Shown one piece after another: positions 18,137-27,575 of a stretch of 64,000 nucleotides of DNA. Numbering within the stretch: position 1 is the first letter of the stretch; the number at the start of each line of letters is the position of its first letter. The notes under the pieces were generated by a model, which saw nothing but the letters and a program-made list of their open reading frames with translations, had not been told where the DNA came from and made no database searches. Both the position numbers and the translations under genes were made by a program. Source of the DNA: Chloracidobacterium sp. (GTDB lineage: Bacteria; Acidobacteriota; Blastocatellia; Pyrinomonadales; Pyrinomonadaceae); assembly GCA_016716305.1 (NCBI GenBank), contig JADJWP010000002.1, positions 496,001 through 560,000 of the forward strand. Direction: 5' to 3'.

Positions 18137-18168
18137 AAGAAAAGCAGCCCTGCGGCTGCTTTTCTTTT
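18137..18168. terminator. Bidirectional intrinsic terminator
   Basis: A perfect 13-bp stem (AAGAAAAGCAGCC with its complement) around a CTGC loop, ending in TTTT on one side and preceded by A residues on the other. It lies between the convergent M48 protease and TPR genes and can serve both. Confidence 0.9.
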
Positions 18169-18190
18169 ACATCCTGACCTTTTCCAGTTT

Positions 18191-20332
18191 TCACTTCGAA
18201 CCCAGTTTTTGTCGCAAACGTTTGAGATCGGCCGGGTCGGACGCAAGCCTGAGGGCACGCTCCCATGCTGATCTTGCCAGGTCGCGCTTGTTCTGCTTCA
18301 AATAGACATCTCCAAGATGCTCCTGGATCGCTGCGGAACTTGAATCAAAACGAGCCGCTTCGCGTAAATACCGCTCGGCCTCGGTATAGTTGCCGAGCTT
18401 GTAATATGCCCAACCGAGGCTGTCGAGATATGAAGGATTTGTCGGATCGATCTTTACGGCCTGCTCGATCATCTGCTTTGCCTCTTCGAACCGAACGTCT
18501 CTTTCGAGTAGAAAGTATCCGAGGTTGTTCAGAGCGATCGGATTACCCGGCGAACGCTTCAGGATCTCACGCAAGGTCGCCTCGGCAGCATCATGTTGAC
18601 CGGCAAGGTTTTGGGCCGTTGCGAGCGTGAGCATCGCAATCTGCTTTCGCTCTGTTCCCTGAGCGATCTCGTGCGCCTTGTTCGCGGCAATGACCGCATC
18701 GCTTCCGCGGCCCGCCTGCGTATAGAGATTTGAGATGAAGAGATAGTTCGAAAACTCGTCCTGCATCGGAACTCCGACGCTGACCGAAGAACCGCTCGAA
18801 TTGACGGTGCCCTGAGCTGTCGAAGACTTGACAGACATTGTTCGGCGTATCAGAGCGACCGCGTCGTCGACCTTCCCGTTCTCGGTGAGCAGCGTCGCCT
18901 CCAGCCTGACGAACCCAAGATCGTCAGGCACGCGGCTGCGAACCGCCTTTACGGCTTCCAGCGCTTCGCGCTTTCTGCCCGACTCGCGGTAAAAGGCTAT
19001 AAGCTGCCGATCGGCGAAGAGATCGTCCTTGCCAAAAAGTGTCCGGGCACGGTTCACTGCTGCTGCGACCGCTCTCGAGTCGTCGGCCGACTTGTGCACC
19101 CGGATCATCTTCTCAAAAACCTGCATCGCAAACTCGCGATCGTCGTTTTCAAGGCCGTTAGGGCTCGATATATCCCTGAGCTCGAGAGCCTTATCATACG
19201 CCGCTGACGCACGGCTGTTTTCGCCTCGATCGGCAAGCAGATCACCAAGGGCGATCTGCATCGCGGCCGCCGAATCGGGGTCGGATTCAACCAATCGAGC
19301 AGAGGATGTTTCGAAGAGTTTGATCGCTTCCGCGGTTCTGCCGGCTTGCGAGAACACGCGCGAAAGCAGATTGACAAGTTGGATGTTGTCGGGATTTGCA
19401 AAGACGGCTTGTTGAAGCGAATCAATTGCGACGACCGCCGCGTCGCCTTCAGCGGAATCAACTGCATCTCGCAGCATTTCGACCGCGGTCACATTTTCGG
19501 GATCCTCGGCAACGAGCAAACTGAGCGTTTCGATCGCTTCGCGGGTCCTGCCCGCCTTGAGCAATGCAGGGCCGAGTTTCATCGACGCATTTTCCGGCGA
19601 TAGATTCTCCTGTGGCCCCATTACCAGCCGATAGAACTGCGTGTCGATGGGCGATGCCGACGATAACCATTTTCGAAGCGCTTCGATACGCTCGTCGTCA
19701 TTTCCAAGACGCCCGTAAAGGGCCGCGAGGAATGCCCATCCTTCTGCGTTGCGTGGGTCGGTCTTTACAACCTCCTTCCATTCCGCGACCGCCCTTTTTG
19801 CATGATCTTCGATAAATCGTTCACCGCCAACGCGGCTTTTGTAAGAATAAAGCCGGGCGAGCAGACGCCGGGCGCCAAAACTGTCGCTTTTCACTTTGAT
19901 CGCCAGGCCGGCAAGAGCTATCGCTTCATCAACCTCGGCCTCGCCCTGACGCTGACTTAACTCCAGCTCGGCAAGTGCGGTGTACCCTTCGGAAAGTGAC
20001 GGGTCGAGCTCAACCGCAGCCTGGAACGACTGCTTCGCCAACCTGATGGCATTCGCTGCTCGCGTCCGGTTTTGGGTGCGGCTGGCGATCCAGTTGTATC
20101 GCTGGCCCTCCATCAACTTTGCAAAGGCGGCCTCTCGGTTTGCCCGTTCCGTCGCTGCGGAAGAACCAGCGTCCGTTAGCCGTTTGGCAAGTAATTCCGA
20201 AGTTCGTGGCGTCGGGGCGGTTATTGGTGTGGGAAGCGGTCTCGGCGGGTTTACGGTGTTCGTTTGTGCACCGACTCCGCACACAAAAGCGGCAATGGCC
20301 ACGATCAAGACCTTGGGATCTGACAGTTTCAT
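18191..20332 (-). CDS. Secreted multi-TPR protein
   Basis: Starts with a short signal-like segment (VLIVAIAAFVCGVGAQ), then a proline/threonine-rich stretch. From about residue 95 to the end there are around a dozen tetratricopeptide repeats, clear examples being GWAFLAALYGRLGNDDERIE, ALNNLGYFLLERDVRFEEA and YLDSLGWAYYKLGNYTEAE. It is probably a periplasmic or envelope-attached scaffold; partner proteins are unknown. The 713-residue length is normal for this widespread acidobacterial class. It is a single gene bounded by terminators on both sides (18137 and 20408). Confidence 0.85.
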   Translation of the reverse strand: MKLSDPKVLIVAIAAFVCGVGAQTNTVNPPRPLPTPITAPTPRTSELLAKRLTDAGSSAATERANREAAFAKLMEGQRYNWIASRTQNRTRAANAIRLAKQSFQAAVELDPSLSEGYTALAELELSQRQGEAEVDEAIALAGLAIKVKSDSFGARRLLARLYSYKSRVGGERFIEDHAKRAVAEWKEVVKTDPRNAEGWAFLAALYGRLGNDDERIEALRKWLSSASPIDTQFYRLVMGPQENLSPENASMKLGPALLKAGRTREAIETLSLLVAEDPENVTAVEMLRDAVDSAEGDAAVVAIDSLQQAVFANPDNIQLVNLLSRVFSQAGRTAEAIKLFETSSARLVESDPDSAAAMQIALGDLLADRGENSRASAAYDKALELRDISSPNGLENDDREFAMQVFEKMIRVHKSADDSRAVAAAVNRARTLFGKDDLFADRQLIAFYRESGRKREALEAVKAVRSRVPDDLGFVRLEATLLTENGKVDDAVALIRRTMSVKSSTAQGTVNSSGSSVSVGVPMQDEFSNYLFISNLYTQAGRGSDAVIAANKAHEIAQGTERKQIAMLTLATAQNLAGQHDAAEATLREILKRSPGNPIALNNLGYFLLERDVRFEEAKQMIEQAVKIDPTNPSYLDSLGWAYYKLGNYTEAERYLREAARFDSSSAAIQEHLGDVYLKQNKRDLARSAWERALRLASDPADLKRLRQKLGSK

Positions 20333-20407
20333 AAAAGCGACCTCAATTAAATCCTAAACTATTTGGTGAACGCGAAACAACGCTTTCGAAGATCGAAGAT
20401 GCCGGAT

Positions 20408-20433
20408 AAAAAAAGCGGCCCACTCGGAGCCGC
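20408..20433 (-). terminator. Intrinsic terminator of the BamD-like gene
   Basis: Read on the minus strand: GCGGCTC, a five-base loop and GGGCCGC (7-bp stem with one G-T pair), followed directly by seven T residues. It lies 47 bases after the stop of the BamD-like gene. Confidence 0.8.
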
Positions 20434-20480
20434 ATACATCGTTCTTCAAGTTCAAACCCGACTCATCTCTACACGACGAA

Positions 20481-21983
20481 TTATGGTTGAACCTGAACCG
20501 GTGCCTGAGCCGGTGCCTGCCGCTGCGAGATAACGGTCGTCAGCGCCTGCGGGATCTGGTTCGTTAAGATATCGCCCTGGTTCTCGATCACCTGATCGAT
20601 GAGTTCGAATTTCTCGCGATCAAATTCCTTGGTCATCAATACGCCGTTCTTATCGATCGTCATCGGGTAGATGCCAAAGAACTGATTGCGGAAATTCGCA
20701 AAGAACGAAACGTCCTCGGGCGGCATCACGTTCATTCGGTCAGGGTTGGGCATCGGAACCGTAGCTCCGATAAGTTCGAGCTGATCCTTCGATTTCTCGA
20801 CATACGTACTGTTCGGATAATCCGCAACGATCCGTTGAAAGTAACGCGCCGCCTGATCCGTTTCTTCCTCGACCAGATACGTCACCGCAAGCTTGTAAAG
20901 CACTTCGTCCATGTATCCAAAGTTGGGATATTTGTCGAGTATCTCGCGGTAGCGCGATTGAGCTCCTTTGAGCCCGCCCTTTTTCTGGTCGACAGACTGG
21001 ATGTAGTAATAATTCGCAATTATCAGGTTGTGTGACCCGAGATTGTTCTGCACCTCGACGAGCCGCTTTTCGGCTTCGGGCTTGAGGATCGAATTCGGAT
21101 AATTTGCCATCAATGCTTTTAGCCGGACCTCGGCGCGGCGTGCTCGTGTGGCATCACGATCCGGAAGACCGATCTGCCGCATCTCAGACTCCGCGATCTT
21201 CAGGACAACGCGGTCAGCAAGCGGGTGCGTCGGGAAAAAGGTCAGCCAATCCTGATAAGCCGCGATCGCCTGGATCAAAGCGCTTGTCGACCCCTCGAGA
21301 AAGAACGAGTCCGCAACAGCAAGCTTCGACATCGGAAGATACGGCGAGTCGGGATAGGTCGTAATGATCGTTTGAAACAGCAGTCGGCCGACGTCGAAAT
21401 TCTTCTTTCTTATCTCGCGAGTCGCTACAATGAAAAGTTCGCGGTCTCGCCCGGGCGAGACGCCCCCGATCAATTCGTCAAACTCATCATTGCCGCCGCC
21501 GCCAAAAATGCCGAGAAACTTCTTCTTTTTTTTGACCTCCCGTGGTTTACCGACGTTCGATTCCGGATTTGCCCGTGCGGTCGCAGTTTCTACCAGGACG
21601 ACATCAGCCCGCCTTTGAAGATCGGTCACAGCTGTTTCGAGCTGATCGACCTCTGACATTTCGTATTTTTCTGACCGGTCAAGCTTGCCGCGCAGGCCAT
21701 TGACCTCATTTTGGAGTGAGGAGGCTTCCTTCTCGATCGACCGAAGACGCGAGATGGCCGAATCGGGCGCGTCCTTATCGTCTTTGGTGTCTTTGCCCTC
21801 CTCTTTAAGGACCGAAGCTGAACTCGTCGCCGATCTACGGATCGTTTCGAGCTTCTGCTTCATTACTTCAAGTCGCTGGGAAGGGGTGCCGTCACCCGGC
21901 TTCGTCTGGGCATTGGCTGTCGCCGCGAGTGACAAAAGCACGCTGATGCCCAACATCGAGATCAAAAAGTACATTCTTCTCAT
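20481..21983 (-). CDS. BamD/YbgF-like outer-membrane assembly protein
   Basis: Signal peptide at residues 1-25 (LLSLAATANAQ). A predicted coiled coil covers about residues 30-135 with many Glu, Lys and Leu. From about residue 180 to 420 there are TPR-type repeats of the BamD/YfiO kind (GRLLFQTIITTYPDSPYLP, LKALMANYPNSILKPEAE, ARYFQRIVADYPNSTYVEK). BamD is the lipoprotein of the BAM complex that inserts beta-barrel proteins. Here the signal lacks a lipobox, so the protein may be periplasmic, and the coiled coil recalls YbgF (CpoB). It is the last gene of the group fmt-trhO-rsmB-PASTA-rpe on the same strand, 53 bases after rpe, and is closed by a terminator. Confidence 0.85.
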   Translation of the reverse strand: MRRMYFLISMLGISVLLSLAATANAQTKPGDGTPSQRLEVMKQKLETIRRSATSSASVLKEEGKDTKDDKDAPDSAISRLRSIEKEASSLQNEVNGLRGKLDRSEKYEMSEVDQLETAVTDLQRRADVVLVETATARANPESNVGKPREVKKKKKFLGIFGGGGNDEFDELIGGVSPGRDRELFIVATREIRKKNFDVGRLLFQTIITTYPDSPYLPMSKLAVADSFFLEGSTSALIQAIAAYQDWLTFFPTHPLADRVVLKIAESEMRQIGLPDRDATRARRAEVRLKALMANYPNSILKPEAEKRLVEVQNNLGSHNLIIANYYYIQSVDQKKGGLKGAQSRYREILDKYPNFGYMDEVLYKLAVTYLVEEETDQAARYFQRIVADYPNSTYVEKSKDQLELIGATVPMPNPDRMNVMPPEDVSFFANFRNQFFGIYPMTIDKNGVLMTKEFDREKFELIDQVIENQGDILTNQIPQALTTVISQRQAPAQAPVQVQP

Positions 21984-22036
21984 AATCAGTTTAATTCTTC
22001 CGCCAACGCTCGGTAATTAACGTCGTCGTGATCGGA

Positions 22037-22699
22037 CTATACCCAAACCGTCCCGCTGTCGAGCAAGCCTCTGACCGCATCCGCTGGTGCTCCGCCGTCG
22101 AAAACGGCCGAACCGGCAACAATTATCTCGGCTCCGGCCTCAACGACCTCGGCGATGTTTTCGGCATCGATACCGCCGTCGATCTCGATCCGCGTTTCAA
22201 GCGATCGCTCGGCGATCATTTGTTTAAGCCGTCGGACCTTTTCAAGCGACGACGGGATGAATCTCTGACCGCCAAAGCCGGGGTTGACCGACATCACCAA
22301 AACAAAATCGGCGTAGCCGAGAGCTTCGTCAAGCGTGCTTAGCGACGTTGCCGGGTTTATCGCGATCCCCGCTTTTGCACCCGCATCGCGAATGGACGTC
22401 AACGTCCGATGAATGTGGGCATCGGCCTCAATGTGAACCGAAACCATGTCGGCTCCGGCATCAACGAACTGAACCGCATATCGCCCGGGTTCTTCGATCA
22501 TCAGATGCGTATCGATCGACATTCGAGTCGCCTTTCGCAAAGAACGAACTACCGGAAGTCCGATCGTGATGTTCGGAACGAAATGCCCGTCCATTACGTC
22601 GACATGCAGCACCTTTGCCCCGCCGGCTTCGACCGACTCAATTGCATCGGCAAGCCGCGTAAAATCTGCTGAAAGTATCGACGGTGCTATCTCAAACAT
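22037..22699 (-). CDS. rpe: Ribulose-phosphate 3-epimerase
   Basis: Converts ribulose 5-phosphate to xylulose 5-phosphate in the pentose phosphate pathway. All family blocks of the TIM barrel are present in order: PSILSADFTRL, VLHVDVMDGHFVPNITIG, DTHLMI, NPGFGGQRF and IEIDGGI. The metal-binding His and Asp pairs are intact, and 220 residues is the normal length. It sits downstream of rsmB and the PASTA gene, as in the rsmB-stp-prkC-rsgA-rpe order of many bacteria. gndA, at 47209, supplies its substrate from the same pathway. Confidence 0.97.
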   Translation of the reverse strand: MFEIAPSILSADFTRLADAIESVEAGGAKVLHVDVMDGHFVPNITIGLPVVRSLRKATRMSIDTHLMIEEPGRYAVQFVDAGADMVSVHIEADAHIHRTLTSIRDAGAKAGIAINPATSLSTLDEALGYADFVLVMSVNPGFGGQRFIPSSLEKVRRLKQMIAERSLETRIEIDGGIDAENIAEVVEAGAEIIVAGSAVFDGGAPADAVRGLLDSGTVWV

Positions 22700-22753
22700 T
22701 CTTACGATTCTCTACTTTGTTGCATGACCTAGGCGCAGCGTTGTATTCACTGC

Positions 22754-23440
22754 TTATGGCCTCTGCGAGGACCGCGGTCTCGTGTCACCTGACCGATTCA
22801 CCGTAGGTGAAGCCTGCGGCTTCGGTGTCGGCCCTGTCTGTTGCGGTCTGTCGTTTCGATCGCCCGGATTTGTACCCGGCTCGCGCTTATTTCCGTCTTC
22901 CGGGCGTACCTGCGTATTCGCGCCGGCCGAATTTCCGGCCGTCGATGTATTGCTAAGCACGTCGCGCGTCGTATCGGCTTTCTTTCGATTGGTGTTCGAA
23001 TTCGCGTTCGAATTCGAATTTGACCTCGATTTCTTCGGCTTGTCCGAGATCATCTCTTCGATCTTCTCGGTGTCATCTTCCTCAATGTCCTTGATCAGAG
23101 ACTTCGGCGTCTCCGCGCCGTCGGCTCCGGCCCGGCTGACGACCACAAGGATCATCTGCCCCGTCTTGACCGTCTCACCCGGTCTCGGCAGTTGTTCGAG
23201 CACCGTGTTCATTTTCTCCGCACTGACGCGGTCGGCCCGTTTCTTGATCTTAAGACCAAGAGCCGCGAGTTCTTTCTCGCTTTCAACAAAGTCTTTACCG
23301 ACGATCTCCGGCACCTTTATTTCAGAGCCCGAGAGCGACATAAAAACAACGCCGGCCATTCCGGCCAGGAACGCGATCAGCAAAAAGCCGAGCATAAACA
23401 GCTTGCCTATCGCTGAAAACCCAGTTTTTATTACGCCCAT
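22754..23440 (-). CDS. Membrane protein with a single PASTA domain
   Basis: A short cytoplasmic start, one transmembrane helix (about residues 12-33, LFMLGFLLIAFLAGMAG) and one PASTA domain at about residues 40-105 (VPEIVGKDFVESEKELAALG ... VLEQLPRPGETVKTGQMILV). It ends in a long Asn/Ser/Thr/Pro-rich tail that is probably disordered. PASTA domains bind peptidoglycan fragments or beta-lactams, usually as tails of Ser/Thr kinases or class B penicillin-binding proteins. Here there is no kinase or transpeptidase domain. It occupies the place between rsmB and rpe where other bacteria carry the PASTA kinase prkC, which is notable. Confidence 0.85.
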   Translation of the reverse strand: MGVIKTGFSAIGKLFMLGFLLIAFLAGMAGVVFMSLSGSEIKVPEIVGKDFVESEKELAALGLKIKKRADRVSAEKMNTVLEQLPRPGETVKTGQMILVVVSRAGADGAETPKSLIKDIEEDDTEKIEEMISDKPKKSRSNSNSNANSNTNRKKADTTRDVLSNTSTAGNSAGANTQVRPEDGNKREPGTNPGDRNDRPQQTGPTPKPQASPTVNRSGDTRPRSSQRP

Positions 23441-23510
23441 CGGATAAAGCCCCCAAAAAACCTAAAGCAAAATCTTAACATTTTTAGAGAGATCGACAAA
23501 TTGCGCGGGC

Positions 23511-24848
23511 TCAACCTTTTCGAAAGACAGCGAGAAAGAAGCCATCCGTTCCGTCGACGTGCGGAAATGTCCGGGCATACCCGCGTCCGGTCAGAAAACG
23601 TTCCTGAACGTCCGGGCGAATTCGTGCAAATTCCGTCTGGTTTCCCACAAAAGCCTCTGCTACTTGCTCGTCCTCTTCAGTTTCGATCGAACATGTCGAA
23701 TAAGTAAGCGTTCCTCCGGGCCTGACGACCCTTGACGATTCTTTCAGGATACTCAATTGCTTGGATGCCATCTCGCGGATATCGGTTTCTTTCAAACGGT
23801 AACGGATCTCAGGATTATTTCGAATCGTACCGGTACCGGAACACGGGGCATCCACCAAAACGTGGTCAAACGTTGCGTTCCCGAAAGGCAACGACGTGAG
23901 AGCATCGTACCTCAGTGTCGCGACCGATTCGCAGCCTTGGCGATCGGCATTTTCCCGGAGGAGCTTCACTCGATTTTCATGCAGGTCGCCCGAAACGATA
24001 CTTGATGATAGATCTCCCGTATTTGCCGCGATGAGCGTCGTCTTGCCGCCAGGAGCAGCGCACACATCGAGCATTCGATCGCCCTTTTTTAACGAGATCG
24101 ACGATGCCACCAACTGTGACGCCTCGTCCTGAAAATAGATCATCCCGCCGTTGGCAAGTTCGCGAAGCCGCGGACTGATGCGATCGGCCACATATCCACC
24201 GGCAACGATCGTCGACCCCGCTATTTTTTCGCGGTCGTCAATGCCAAGCAGAGTTTCCAATTCCTCCGGCGGCGGAGATCGCTTCCGAAATCGGACATCA
24301 AACTTGCGTGTAAGCCTGAACGACGCATTTCCCGGCTTGTTGTTCGCCTCGCATAAACGAGCTGCGTTCTCGAAACCAAGATCGTGGACCCACTTTTCGA
24401 CCAACCACCTTGGATGAGAGGTTTTTGTGACCAACCGGTCTGTCTGATCGATGCAGCCTGGCTCCCACCTGTTGCGCAAAAAGCTTCGCAGTATCGCATT
24501 TACAAATCCCTTTGCCGATCTCTTTCGTGCTCGGGCAACGAGTTCGACGCTTTCGTTGATGGCCGAATGAGCGGGAATTCTGTCCAAAAAGATGATCTGG
24601 AACAAGGCCATTTGAATGGCGATCGAAACCGCCGGATCGAGTTTTTTATTCGATGCAAAATGACCGATTATCAGGTCAAGATAAAGCTTGTGTCTCAAAA
24701 CGCCGTAGGTCACCTCATAGCAAAGTCCCCGATCCGCTTCAGAAAGTCCGGCAGAATGGTAAGGCAGGAGAACCGATGAGAATGCTTCTTCGCGGTCTAT
24801 CTTGAATAGGACATCGAATGCGGCTTTCCTTGAGGGCGAAATGTTCAT
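23511..24848 (-). CDS. rsmB: 16S rRNA (cytosine-967-C5)-methyltransferase
   Basis: Methylates C967 of 16S rRNA with S-adenosylmethionine. Residues 1-140 are the NusB-like RNA-binding domain (VTYGVLRHKLYLD, IPAHSAINESVEL). The catalytic domain follows, with the SAM-binding motif LDVCAAPGGKTT, then DAPCSGTGTIRNNPEIRYR and the second catalytic cysteine in TYSTCSIETEEDE. 445 residues is the usual length. The ATG overlaps the stop of trhO (ATGA), so the two are translationally coupled. Confidence 0.96.
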   Translation of the reverse strand: MNISPSRKAAFDVLFKIDREEAFSSVLLPYHSAGLSEADRGLCYEVTYGVLRHKLYLDLIIGHFASNKKLDPAVSIAIQMALFQIIFLDRIPAHSAINESVELVARARKRSAKGFVNAILRSFLRNRWEPGCIDQTDRLVTKTSHPRWLVEKWVHDLGFENAARLCEANNKPGNASFRLTRKFDVRFRKRSPPPEELETLLGIDDREKIAGSTIVAGGYVADRISPRLRELANGGMIYFQDEASQLVASSISLKKGDRMLDVCAAPGGKTTLIAANTGDLSSSIVSGDLHENRVKLLRENADRQGCESVATLRYDALTSLPFGNATFDHVLVDAPCSGTGTIRNNPEIRYRLKETDIREMASKQLSILKESSRVVRPGGTLTYSTCSIETEEDEQVAEAFVGNQTEFARIRPDVQERFLTGRGYARTFPHVDGTDGFFLAVFRKG

Positions 24849-25612
24849 TCAGATCCCCGCTGTGAGTCGGATACCGATGCTGACGTTTTGCCGGGCTTTA
24901 ATTCGTTGTCCACGGTTCGGCGATCGTCGAAGACGAAACACTCGCCTTCCCACATCGATTCGTCAGACGGCACGGTTTCGATGTATTTCAATATCCCGCC
25001 CTCGAGTTGAAATACCTCGCGAAAACCGAGTTCGACCAGATACGGTGCGAACTTCTCGCAGCGAATGCCGCCGGTGCAAAATACGGCGATCTTTTGATTG
25101 ACCGCCGGGTCGAGATTTTTCTCAACGAAACTCGGCAGATCGCTGAATTTCTCGGTTCCCGGGTTTATCGCCCGTCTGAACGTGCCCTCTTTGAACTCAT
25201 AATCATTTCGGGTATCAAGAACGATGGTCGCCGGATCGGATATCACATCGTTCCATTTGCTCGGAGGAACGTGGGTGCCTATTCCCGCTTTCAGGTCGAC
25301 CCGTCTCTTCAGCGTCACGATCTCGGGTTTTATCTTCACGTCGATCTTTCTGAAAGGTGCCGTTGCATGGAATGAACTCTTGTATACAATTTCGGAACCA
25401 AGTGCCGCACCAGCCTCCGAGACGAACGACTCTATCGCTTCGGGGCGACCGCAAACGGTCGAGTTGAATCCTTCCTCGGCGAGTATGATCGTTCCTTTGA
25501 TCTCATTTGCCGCCATGATGGCCTTGAGCTTGTCCTGTAAGCCGGTCAAATCGCCGACGTTTTTCATCGGCTTGAATTCGTAAAATGTGATTATTTGAAA
25601 CGCTTCGTTCAT
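24845..25612 (-). CDS. trhO: tRNA uridine(34) hydroxylase, rhodanese-type
   Basis: Hydroxylates U34 of certain tRNAs to 5-hydroxyuridine. The N-terminal acylphosphatase-like part holds GTIILAEEGFNSTVCG. The rhodanese domain carries DTRNDYEFKEGTF and the catalytic loop VFCTGGIRCEK with both conserved cysteines. 255 residues is slightly shorter than E. coli YceA because the zinc-binding tail is reduced to a degraded end. It lies 15 bases after fmt and overlaps rsmB by four bases, in line with a translation-related operon. Confidence 0.93.
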   Translation of the reverse strand: MNEAFQIITFYEFKPMKNVGDLTGLQDKLKAIMAANEIKGTIILAEEGFNSTVCGRPEAIESFVSEAGAALGSEIVYKSSFHATAPFRKIDVKIKPEIVTLKRRVDLKAGIGTHVPPSKWNDVISDPATIVLDTRNDYEFKEGTFRRAINPGTEKFSDLPSFVEKNLDPAVNQKIAVFCTGGIRCEKFAPYLVELGFREVFQLEGGILKYIETVPSDESMWEGECFVFDDRRTVDNELKPGKTSASVSDSQRGSE

Positions 25613-25627
25613 TGCAACATGTCCGCC

Positions 25628-26569
25628 TCATTCCGAAGCGAGGATCTCGCCGACAGCGGGCCGTGATCCATTGATAAAATCCGCAGCGGTCATTCGCCTT
25701 TTCCCTTCCGGCTGAAGTTCAGTCATCTCGATGATGCTGCCGTCGCCGCACACGACCTTCAATGCTTCGCCAGCTGCCTCACATATCGTCCCGGCCGCAG
25801 ATCCCGCGAGCGGCGGCGCGGCGTTCGACGCGCGCGCCTTCCAGACGGTCAATCGCTGGTTCCGGAAGGTCGTGAACGACGTCGGAAAAGGCTGAAAGCC
25901 ACGAATACGATCGACGATCTTTGCTGCAGGCATTGTCCAGTCGATCCGGCCGTCCTCTTTGTGCAGCAAAGGGGCGTAGGTGGCCATTGAGTCGTCCTGC
26001 GGCCTCGGCACGATCGAATCGATGCCGTCGAGCGTCTCGATAAGCAATTCGGCACCCAGATGCGAAAGCCTGTCCATTAACTCTACTGCATTTTCATCCG
26101 AATCGATCGCGGTTTCGCTTTGGAGGAGAATGTCGCCGGTGTCCAGCCCCGCATCCATTTTCATTGTCGTCACACCGCTGACCTTGTCGCCATTCACGAT
26201 CGCCCAGTTTACCGGGGCCGCACCGCGATATTTTGGCAGAAGAGAGAAATGCAGATTGATCGCACCCTTTGGATACATCTCCAGAAACGCTGTGGGCAAG
26301 ATCCGTCCATAAGCGACCACGATCGCCGCCTCTGCTCCATGCGAGCGAAAGGTCTCCAGTGCTTCCGGTGTCTTGATCTTGAGCGGCTGAATGACCGATA
26401 GCCCCCGGCCCAACGCATACTCCTTTACGGCCGGCATTGATATCCTCTTGCCTCTTCCTGAGGGGCGATCAGGCTGTGTGTAGACCGCAGCGATGTCGTG
26501 ACCGGCAGAGATCAGCCGCTCGAGCGAGGGGACTGCTGCCGCCGGTGTACCCATGAATACGATCCTCAT
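25628..26569 (-). CDS. fmt: Methionyl-tRNA formyltransferase
   Basis: Formylates initiator methionyl-tRNA with 10-formyl-THF. The catalytic domain has RIVFMGTPAAAVPSLERL, INLHFSLLPKYRGAAPVNW (with the Asn and His of the active site) and MKMDAGLDTGDIL (the catalytic Asp). The C-terminal OB-fold domain follows to residue 313. It is the first gene of the minus-strand group fmt-trhO-rsmB-PASTA-rpe-bamD. Peptide deformylase (def), often its neighbour, is 2.8 kb upstream here. A terminator of the upstream gene separates the two groups. Confidence 0.96.
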   Translation of the reverse strand: MRIVFMGTPAAAVPSLERLISAGHDIAAVYTQPDRPSGRGKRISMPAVKEYALGRGLSVIQPLKIKTPEALETFRSHGAEAAIVVAYGRILPTAFLEMYPKGAINLHFSLLPKYRGAAPVNWAIVNGDKVSGVTTMKMDAGLDTGDILLQSETAIDSDENAVELMDRLSHLGAELLIETLDGIDSIVPRPQDDSMATYAPLLHKEDGRIDWTMPAAKIVDRIRGFQPFPTSFTTFRNQRLTVWKARASNAAPPLAGSAAGTICEAAGEALKVVCGDGSIIEMTELQPEGKRRMTAADFINGSRPAVGEILASE

Positions 26570-26583
26570 AAAATGAAAGGTCT

Positions 26584-26621
26584 AATTAAAAACGGCCCGG
26601 CCGCAGAGTTCCGCCCGAGCC
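26584..26621 (-). terminator. Intrinsic terminator after the FG-GAP-like gene
   Basis: On the minus strand, GGCTCGG pairs with CCGGGCC (7 bp with one G-T pair) around a GC-rich loop, followed by GTTTTTAATT. It lies between the stop at 26646 and the start of fmt. Confidence 0.65.
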
Positions 26622-26645
26622 ATGTTTTCTGTTGTAAGTTCAACC

Positions 26646-27575
26646 CTAGTAACCGCAATGATAGTTCGACACTTCATAGACCTTCGCCCAATTACCGTCG
26701 GTGCGTTTGTAGGCGTAAAAACTTGCTCCCTCGAATGCCTGTACATACGTGAAGATCTCGCTTATGCCGTCGCCATCATAGTCAAAGACGTCGAGCAGCA
26801 GCTCGTGATAAACACCTTCGTCGACCGCTGAGATCTCGCCGCTCATCACCTCGTCTTCCTTGATCGTCCGAAGATCGGAGTAAACGATCGAGAGCTTTCC
26901 GTCAGTTCCCTTTTCGGCAATAAAGAACAAAAGCGTCCGTGATTTGGGCTCATTCTCGGCCCAGAAACTTCCCACCAGTTCGGGCTTCTTGTCGCCATTG
27001 ACATCAAGCGCGGTCAGGTTGTGATAGTCGATCTTTTTTGTATCCACCGAGTTGGTGGTGAATTCAGCCTTTACCAGCAGATCGATCTCGTTCCTCTCCG
27101 GCCAGTTTGGAAGTCGGCGAACTCCGCTCCCCTGCTTCTTAACGGCAACGTTGGTCGCCAGGGCCATGACCTTGCCTCTCAGGTTGAGGTTTGGACGCGT
27201 AGCCGCTACATTGACCTGCGCCATGTTCGGAGCACATTCCATTTTCGAATTACCGGGCTTGATCGAGACCGTGCCGGCATTCGCTCCGCCAAATATCAAC
27301 CGGTAGCTCGCTTTCGCACCAAAGTACGCCTTTGTGAATTGCTCGACAACAGCGCTTTCATCGCTTCCGTTAACGGTCTCTGAAAGCTTGCCTTTTTCGA
27401 CGTGAGCGATCGGTTCGATCATCTGTCCGTCATTCAATACGGCGAATATGATCGGTTTCGGCACGCTGACCGCAGTTGAGCGAGCCTTTTGGGCATTGAC
27501 GCTCGTATTCAACAAAGCAAGGCCGACCGATCCGACGAATAGGAAAAAACTCAACTTTGATCTCATAACGCTCAT
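26646..27575 (-). CDS. Secreted protein with VCBS/FG-GAP-like calcium loops
   Basis: Signal peptide at residues 1-29 (FFLFVGSVGLALLNTSVNAQ). The C-terminal half carries two calcium-loop-like motifs typical of FG-GAP/VCBS beta propellers, DVNGDKKPELVGSFW and DYDGDGISEIF, about 80 residues apart. The N-terminal half has a PKPIIFAVLNDGQMIEPI block I cannot place. It probably binds or senses something in the periplasm or outside the cell; the target is unknown. The ATG overlaps the pruA stop by four bases, so it is co-translated with pruA. Confidence 0.7.
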   Translation of the reverse strand: MSVMRSKLSFFLFVGSVGLALLNTSVNAQKARSTAVSVPKPIIFAVLNDGQMIEPIAHVEKGKLSETVNGSDESAVVEQFTKAYFGAKASYRLIFGGANAGTVSIKPGNSKMECAPNMAQVNVAATRPNLNLRGKVMALATNVAVKKQGSGVRRLPNWPERNEIDLLVKAEFTTNSVDTKKIDYHNLTALDVNGDKKPELVGSFWAENEPKSRTLLFFIAEKGTDGKLSIVYSDLRTIKEDEVMSGEISAVDEGVYHELLLDVFDYDGDGISEIFTYVQAFEGASFYAYKRTDGNWAKVYEVSNYHCGY

